Virus record (IMG/VR): IMGVR_UViG_3300042556_001144
Coordinates: 1-44,493 of that record
DNA: 44,493 nt
DNA from: a virus
Direction: 5' to 3' (one strand)
Positions 39,798 to 44,493 of this stretch are shown piece by piece. Under the pieces are notes generated by a model. It saw nothing but the letters and a program-made list of their open reading frames with translations. It was not told the origin of the DNA and searched no databases. The position numbers were made by a program, and so were the translations under genes. Position 1 is the stretch's first letter. Every line of letters begins with the position of its first letter.

Positions 39798-40736
39798 TCA
39801 GGCACGAGTGTCACTACCGCTATCAAGACCAGCTGCCAGTCGGCTCAGAGCGTCCTTGTTGTACGCATCCAGGGCAGACTCAACATCACCGGTACTAAGC
39901 CCGGGCTTCCAACGCGGAGCCGGGACGGCAGGACGGTTAAACATTGAACCCGCACCGCTGTCTGTTTCCGGGGCCCGACCAAGACGGTTCGGGTCGCCGA
40001 TTACCGAGCGATACTTCGCCAGGACCTGTTCAGTGGCCTTGGCTGACTCTTCGGAAATCCACGCTTCTTCGAAAACCCCTGCTGCCGTTCGCCGAGTTCG
40101 GAGGTTATCCAGCGTCTGCTGGCGAATGTCCCTCTCGATCGCGGCTCGAGCACCAGAAAGGGCTTCCTTTCCGTTGATCTCTTCGAGCTTACCCAGCATT
40201 GTACGGGCTCCCTGGTTCAACTCAAGCCCCATCATGACCTGAGTGGTCAGCTTGTTGTTGAGCTGCTCAGCCTTCATGCGCTGCAGCTCTTCCTGGGCCC
40301 GCTGTGCTTCCTGCTGGGCACGGAGGATGGCATTAGCCACCTCCTCTGCACTCGTGTCGTCGTCATCGCCCCCCACGTTGTTGTCCGTCTCGTCCGAAAC
40401 CATATCGTTGTTTCCTTGGTTTGAGTTCATCCAATCCTGAACGTACTGATCCACCTCTTCGCCGCGGTAGCCCATGTCAACGAGGAGCTGGCGCGCGGCC
40501 TGCTCCTTCACCGTGGGGTCCACGTCCGGTCGCATGACCTTAGTAGTCGCGTCGCGAAAAGCGACCAGCTTGTCGTAGTCCTGCTTCAGGTACTCAAGGT
40601 TGGCCTTGGCCTGCAGCAGTTCGGAAACCGGGATTTCCTGGCCGCCGGCTCGGACCTTGGCGTCCATATCCACAACATTGCCGGCCGTGTCCTGAGTCTC
40701 CTGCACTTCTTCGTTTGGCGTCATCTCATCAGCCAT
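39798..40736 (-). CDS. Scaffold/head assembly protein (312 aa)
   Basis: It is acidic and helical, as scaffolds are: an N-terminal disordered acidic segment (DEMTPNEEVQETQDTAGN), a DDDDTSAEEVANAILRAQQE stretch leading into a coiled coil (EAQRAQEELQRMKAEQLNNK), and a basic-to-neutral C-terminus that could bind the capsid protein. It lies between portal and capsid, overlapping the portal gene end by 8 nt. CAAGGA precedes the ATG. A dispersed motif core (GCCCCCCACG) is at 40368. Confidence 0.8.
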   Translation of the reverse strand: MADEMTPNEEVQETQDTAGNVVDMDAKVRAGGQEIPVSELLQAKANLEYLKQDYDKLVAFRDATTKVMRPDVDPTVKEQAARQLLVDMGYRGEEVDQYVQDWMNSNQGNNDMVSDETDNNVGGDDDDTSAEEVANAILRAQQEAQRAQEELQRMKAEQLNNKLTTQVMMGLELNQGARTMLGKLEEINGKEALSGARAAIERDIRQQTLDNLRTRRTAAGVFEEAWISEESAKATEQVLAKYRSVIGDPNRLGRAPETDSGAGSMFNRPAVPAPRWKPGLSTGDVESALDAYNKDALSRLAAGLDSGSDTRA

Positions 40737-42723
40737 TTGGCATCATTCCTTGCATCATGGGCATGGGGGGTTGCTGCTGAATCTGCATGCCCATGGCGGC
40801 AGCTTCCTCAGGTGTCGGGACTTGCTGCGGGAGCGTCTGGCCCATGAACCGCAGCATCGTGTCCCTGAACTTCTTGAACTCCTCTTGAACTTCAGCCGAA
40901 GCCGCGCTCAAGGTTGGACTAGTCATAAAGGCACCCAGTACCCGCAACTGCAGATCTGGACGAACCATGTGGGGGGCCAACATGACCTGGCCCGGGTCCT
41001 GACCGTTTCCGAAGAGCAGAAGGATGTTCTGCACAATGGTTTCGTATGCGCCCTTCTCTTCGTCAATCCACAAGGCGAAGTCGAGTCCTTCACGAAGGGA
41101 GAACAACTTCAAACCAATCGGGTCAGTCAGTCCGGCTCTGAGCAGACCCATGGCCTCTTCCTTGCGGGCAACTTCGCTGCGCGGATTGATCTGTCGCACC
41201 GTGAAGGTGAGGTGACCAACCGTGGGCAGCGGGTTCTGGTCAAAGGTGACAACCGACTTGTCAAGATCCAGAACGGCACCAGCCAGATCCAACGTGATGT
41301 TGTTGACCGGAATCGTACGTGGAGACTTGACGATCTCACCAACTGCCTTGGCTGTGACTGCTCGATACATGTTGCCAAAAGCGCGCTGGATGCTAATAGA
41401 CGGGTTCGTCATGGCCCGCGTGATCTGCTCGTCGAGGAACTGCAGACCAGTGGCACTTTCGACTCGACCCTTCTCCTGGATCAAGTCCTGGATGGGGGCG
41501 ATCTGCTGCATCACAGTCCGAGCAAACTGGGCCACCTTGCCGGGTGCATCTCCCGCGTTGTAGGGCTGGACCACAAAGGGCTTGAAGTTTTCGTTCAGCG
41601 GATCAGGCGTGTAACTCATCACGCGCAGGCCACGACCCACATCCTTGAGCAGGGTGCGCTCATTCATTGAGCCCTGCGGCAGAACCATCACGCCGTAGCG
41701 ATCCATGTCACGGATGTTGTTGAACAGGCTCTTCATCATGCGTTCGGCCTCGCGGGAGATGCCGAAGAGCATGTCAAAGAGACCCGCGCCGTAGAAGGTG
41801 CCGGTATCGCAAAAACGGGCCCAGCCGATGGGGCAGTACACCACCGAGTCGGTGTACTCTTCATCCACAAGGATGGCATCACCGCTGGCCACTACGTATC
41901 GGACGCAGGTGTCGCGGGGTCCGTTGATCCACAGCTCGCGGATACGAACCACATCAGTGGAGCTGCCGCCACCAGAGTTGTAGCCGGTGGTCACGGCACT
42001 GTTGTCGAAGGGGTTGCGCAACGTGGAGCCTGGCTCGTCGAGTCCGACATCGGTGTGGACGTCACCATGATCCACACGCCACCACTCCATCTTGTCCTTC
42101 TTGGTCTTGGAGATGGTGCCAAACTTGGCCTCAAGCATGTCAAACGGAACCACGCGCTGTCGGATCATGCCGCTCTGCTTGGTGTGGTCCTGGTGCAGGG
42201 CGGGGAATGGGAACAGTTCGCGGGGGTGCACCACTTCCAGGTCGGCGGTAAGACCGACAGTGGGCACATCGACGATGTGTCCGGTAATGCCGCAGCAGCC
42301 AAGAGTCACGAAGATGTGGGCAAAGTCGCTGACGACTTGGGACAGCTGGTGCTCAGAGACCAGCGAGTCAGCAATGATCTGGGCGCTGGAACGCTCACGG
42401 ATCATGCGCAGGCTGGTGCCCTGACGGATGACCTTGGGCCGCAGATCCATGGAGGCGATGCGCGCCACGGTGCGGTCAATCATGGAGAGGAGGTCCTGCG
42501 ACTGGAACTCCATGTTGCCTTCCTTATCCATGTACTGTGGCGTAAGCCGGCCAGTCAGTGGGTCGAAGACGTCAAAGCGTCGAGCGCCATTGAGATAGTG
42601 CCACGCAAGCAGCCAGATGGAACGGCGATAGTTGTACCGCAGTCGCTCTCGGTCGGTGTGCATCCGAAGGAGCTTTGCGATGTCTTCAGGCTTCTTCGGC
42701 AGGCTTAGCGGAATCTGTGGCAC
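40729..42723 (-). CDS. Portal protein (664 aa)
   Basis: It forms the dodecameric portal at the head vertex. The N-terminus (RRSIWLLAWHYLNGARRFDV) and the mid-region (YVVASGDAILVDEEYTD; CPIGWARFCDTGTFYGAGLFD) match the usual portal wing and clip patterns. A long C-terminal helix region with a Gln/Met/Pro-rich end (QQQPPMPMMQGMMPNG) forms the likely barrel. The GTG at 42723 overlaps the upstream 89-aa gene by 38 nt. Order terminase-portal-scaffold-capsid is canonical. Confidence 0.82.
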   Translation of the reverse strand: MPQIPLSLPKKPEDIAKLLRMHTDRERLRYNYRRSIWLLAWHYLNGARRFDVFDPLTGRLTPQYMDKEGNMEFQSQDLLSMIDRTVARIASMDLRPKVIRQGTSLRMIRERSSAQIIADSLVSEHQLSQVVSDFAHIFVTLGCCGITGHIVDVPTVGLTADLEVVHPRELFPFPALHQDHTKQSGMIRQRVVPFDMLEAKFGTISKTKKDKMEWWRVDHGDVHTDVGLDEPGSTLRNPFDNSAVTTGYNSGGGSSTDVVRIRELWINGPRDTCVRYVVASGDAILVDEEYTDSVVYCPIGWARFCDTGTFYGAGLFDMLFGISREAERMMKSLFNNIRDMDRYGVMVLPQGSMNERTLLKDVGRGLRVMSYTPDPLNENFKPFVVQPYNAGDAPGKVAQFARTVMQQIAPIQDLIQEKGRVESATGLQFLDEQITRAMTNPSISIQRAFGNMYRAVTAKAVGEIVKSPRTIPVNNITLDLAGAVLDLDKSVVTFDQNPLPTVGHLTFTVRQINPRSEVARKEEAMGLLRAGLTDPIGLKLFSLREGLDFALWIDEEKGAYETIVQNILLLFGNGQDPGQVMLAPHMVRPDLQLRVLGAFMTSPTLSAASAEVQEEFKKFRDTMLRFMGQTLPQQVPTPEEAAAMGMQIQQQPPMPMMQGMMPNG

Positions 42724-42955
42724 GGGTCTTCTTCTTTCTCAGTTCAGCTGCGAGTCCCTGGGGTTTCCAGGTAGTTGGGATCTCTTCCTCATCCAGAACA
42801 AAGTCTCCAGTGAACTTCGGCTGGGGGGACTCACTCGCAATAGGGCGAGTTACCGGAAAGTCTCCAGATACCCGTCCGTAGTATGCACGAGCCATGGCCT
42901 CGTACAGGAAGTAAGGGATGGTCACGTAACTGCCATCAGACTCGGGTTTCGCCAT
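42686..42955 (-). CDS. Small protein between terminase and portal (89 aa)
   Basis: Not recognised. The middle is aromatic-rich (YVTIPYFLYEAMARAYYGR) and the C-terminus is Lys/Ala-rich. It overlaps both neighbours (20 nt with the terminase, 38 nt with the portal), so it is translated with the packaging genes. A head-assembly accessory is possible. Confidence 0.65.
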   Translation of the reverse strand: MAKPESDGSYVTIPYFLYEAMARAYYGRVSGDFPVTRPIASESPQPKFTGDFVLDEEEIPTTWKPQGLAAELRKKKTRATDSAKPAEEA

Positions 42956-44492
42956 CGTTCAAGTGCTCCTCTGGCTTCAGGATGTCAAATACATCTTCGA
43001 CGTGAATCTTGTTCCAGTCAACCATTGCAAGGGTGGGAACTCCCATGGTCTGGAGCTCACCTGCCTTCAGGCGGTCCAGGGGTGAAAGTCCCCCCACGGG
43101 TTCGATTCCTCGCTTGGGGAGCCGGAACTTGAGGATCATGGAGGACATGGCCACCGCGTCGATGTGGTCGTCGTGGGCCAGGCCGCCGTCACGGGCCTCT
43201 GGGTTGAACTGCTCGATCTGGTCAAAGAGTTCCCGCCAAGGCTTGTCCATCCGCTTCCACATGGGGAGCTTCAGGAGCTTGTGCTCGAAGCGGAACAGGA
43301 GACCGGAGATCTTCGATTCCTTCTTCAGCATGCCTACCCGAAGAGGCATGATTTTGGGGATGTGTGAAGACCCCATCATGTCCGTAGCCCGTTGGCGGAC
43401 CAGGGTTTCCAGCTGCTGGTAGAGGTTGACGGACTCGCGGACCACCTCGGGGTGGATGGTGGGGACCTTCCACTTGTCGGCCAGCCGGAAGACGTTTCGG
43501 ATCAGCTGGTCCTCGGGTGCTTGGCCAGCCCACATATCGAGGACGAAAAGACAGTTGTCACTGGTAACGGCCATCACGGCTGCTACCTTATAGTCCGAGT
43601 CAGGACCATGAGTATACGACGTGTCGACAGCCATAAAGGTGAAAGCGTTGAGGAGGAAATCCCGGATGGGGATCACCTTGACACCGGTTTTCTCCCCCCA
43701 CGCGATCTTTGTATTGGAGGTCACTGGGTCTGTGTCGAAGGACGGATCCGGATCCTCAATCCACCACCCGTGATCTTCACGGATGAGGGGCGGAAAGAAA
43801 TTCTCGCCGCTCTCACCGGGCCGTCCGCGATACTCCGCCAGATAGACACTATTGCCGATTCGTTCCTTGATTTCCTCAAGGGAAAGTCGGTTCGCAAGAT
43901 CTGGTCGCGCAAGTTTGTCTGCACGGCTGAGGGGCCACATCTCGGGCCAGCAGGAGTGAAGCTTTCCGTCTTTTTCGTACTCCGAGTCAAGAAGCATTCG
44001 GGACCAGAACTCAAAGCGGGGATCCCGGGCTCGGGGTCCTGAAGGAGTTTGCTCGGTCTGCATGGCGTGCCATGCGTAGTGACGACGAGACACGAAAGTG
44101 GCCAGCCACCGCACCGAAGTGTCGGGGCGCGTGAGCATGGGCATCACGATCTTAAACAGCAGGTTCTCCACGTAGTCGCGGAGGATGGCCATCGACGTGG
44201 AGGCCTTGGGGTCGTATTCGGGATCGTCCAGGATGTAGCAACGGGGTCGACCACCACGCTGCTTGGAAGATGCGGAGATGGCGCGGAGCCATGAGCCGTT
44301 CTTCAGGTACATCATCTCAAGGCCGAAAGAAGCTTCTCCTCGGCGGGGGACGATGCGGCCGTCAGGGAAGTCAGGAGAAAAGTCGTCGAAGATTCTCGAG
44401 TTGTCCGTGAATTGCGTCTTGATGATCTGGCTGGTTTGCTGCGCGTTGTCGTGCGAGCTCGTAGCGTAGATAAAGGAGAAGGCCGGGCGGGT
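42936..44492 (-). CDS. Terminase large subunit, 5' truncated by window edge
   Basis: The DNA-packaging motor. The frame is open to the right edge, so the N-terminal Walker A part is outside the window; the Met at 44315 is internal. Seen: Walker B RCYILDDPEYDP, then the RNase H-like nuclease domain with FTFMAVDTSYTHGPDSDYKV (catalytic Asp), an FVLDMWAGQ strand and GLAHDDHIDAVAMSS near the end (another acidic ligand). All visible nuclease acids are in place. Two dispersed motif copies are at 43089 and 43693. Confidence 0.9.
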   Translation of the reverse strand, partial: TRPAFSFIYATSSHDNAQQTSQIIKTQFTDNSRIFDDFSPDFPDGRIVPRRGEASFGLEMMYLKNGSWLRAISASSKQRGGRPRCYILDDPEYDPKASTSMAILRDYVENLLFKIVMPMLTRPDTSVRWLATFVSRRHYAWHAMQTEQTPSGPRARDPRFEFWSRMLLDSEYEKDGKLHSCWPEMWPLSRADKLARPDLANRLSLEEIKERIGNSVYLAEYRGRPGESGENFFPPLIREDHGWWIEDPDPSFDTDPVTSNTKIAWGEKTGVKVIPIRDFLLNAFTFMAVDTSYTHGPDSDYKVAAVMAVTSDNCLFVLDMWAGQAPEDQLIRNVFRLADKWKVPTIHPEVVRESVNLYQQLETLVRQRATDMMGSSHIPKIMPLRVGMLKKESKISGLLFRFEHKLLKLPMWKRMDKPWRELFDQIEQFNPEARDGGLAHDDHIDAVAMSSMILKFRLPKRGIEPVGGLSPLDRLKAGELQTMGVPTLAMVDWNKIHVEDVFDILKPEEHLNDGETRV

Positions 44493-44493
44493 C

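Larger units (their letters stand above)
3869..43702. repeat. Dispersed 10-mer TCCCCCCACG, about 18 exact copies
   Basis: Exact copies on the + strand start at 3869, 5495, 8055, 11603, 12162, 15593, 17120, 18673, 20734, 25324, 31894, 34139, 43089 and 43693. Complement copies (CGTGGGGGGA) start at 12056, 24950, 30928 and 37832. The 9-mer core CCCCCCACG also occurs at 29452 (complement) and 40369. Ten of 18 exact copies are preceded by G. Copies occur inside genes read in either direction and in different reading frames (encoding PPT, SPH or VGG), and in two intergenic or leader sites, so protein coding does not explain them. Function unknown. Confidence 0.8.

Noticed and set aside
1-44493. tRNA genes, CRISPR arrays, integrase, insertion sequences, phage RNA polymerase
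   Set aside because: I looked in all gaps over 80 bp and among the larger proteins and saw none; a covariance-model scan would be needed to exclude a tRNA formally.
1-44493. Window ends as genome termini or direct terminal repeats
   Set aside because: Both ends cut open reading frames of conserved genes, and no sequence at one end is repeated at the other.

Overview
The window reads as an internal segment of a lytic podovirus-like phage genome. It has a large terminase, portal, scaffold and major capsid protein, a tail-nozzle-like protein and several large internal (ejection-type) virion proteins. There is no tape measure, sheath, integrase, tRNA, CRISPR array or rRNA. A lipobox protein in the lysis region points to a Gram-negative host, but the host cannot be named from sequence alone. 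Both window edges cut genes: a primase/helicase on the left and the large terminase on the right. The ends are therefore not genome termini, and any divergent early region lies outside the window.

Layout. Bases 1-923 hold the C-terminal part of a P4-family (D5-like) helicase. Bases 924-1406 are non-coding and look like a replication origin: two families of short repeats, a perfect palindrome, an AT-rich stretch, and a sharp switch of strand composition from G-rich to C-rich. Bases 1407-18063 on the + strand are the early and replication arm. It starts with small unknown genes separated by strong hairpins and terminators. Next come a DUF669-like putative ssDNA-binding protein, three unknown proteins, a coiled-coil protein, a MoxR/CobS-like AAA+ ATPase and a 705-residue VWA protein. 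They are followed by a uracil-DNA-glycosylase-like protein, a mini sigma-region-4 protein, a family A DNA polymerase with proofreading domain, an ERCC4-type nuclease, a beta-rich AT-richer protein that looks structural, a PD-(D/E)XK nuclease, a Sak4-like recombination ATPase and a second putative ssDNA-binding protein with a long structured leader. Bases 18013-44493 on the - strand are the late arm, transcribed right to left: terminase, portal, scaffold, capsid, a UUCG-capped hairpin, metallophosphatase, HExxH protein, a run of tiny basic proteins, head-tail connector genes, a cysteine-rich protein, a lysis-like cassette, tail nozzle, internal virion proteins, fibre-like proteins, a 13-residue micro-ORF and a 1310-residue virion protein. 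The two arms converge and overlap by 51 bp at 18.0 kb.

How the genes fit together. Helicase, polymerase, UDG-like protein, nucleases, Sak4-like ATPase and ssDNA-binding proteins form a self-contained replication and recombination set. The AAA+/VWA pair is a remodelling module of unknown target, as also seen in N4-like and other marine phages. The small sigma-4 protein is the only recognisable transcription factor, and no phage RNA polymerase is visible here. The most striking global signal is a dispersed 10-mer, TCCCCCCACG, present about 18 times exactly on the two strands where well under one would be expected by chance.

Coordinates I derived by hand for short sites may be off by one base.
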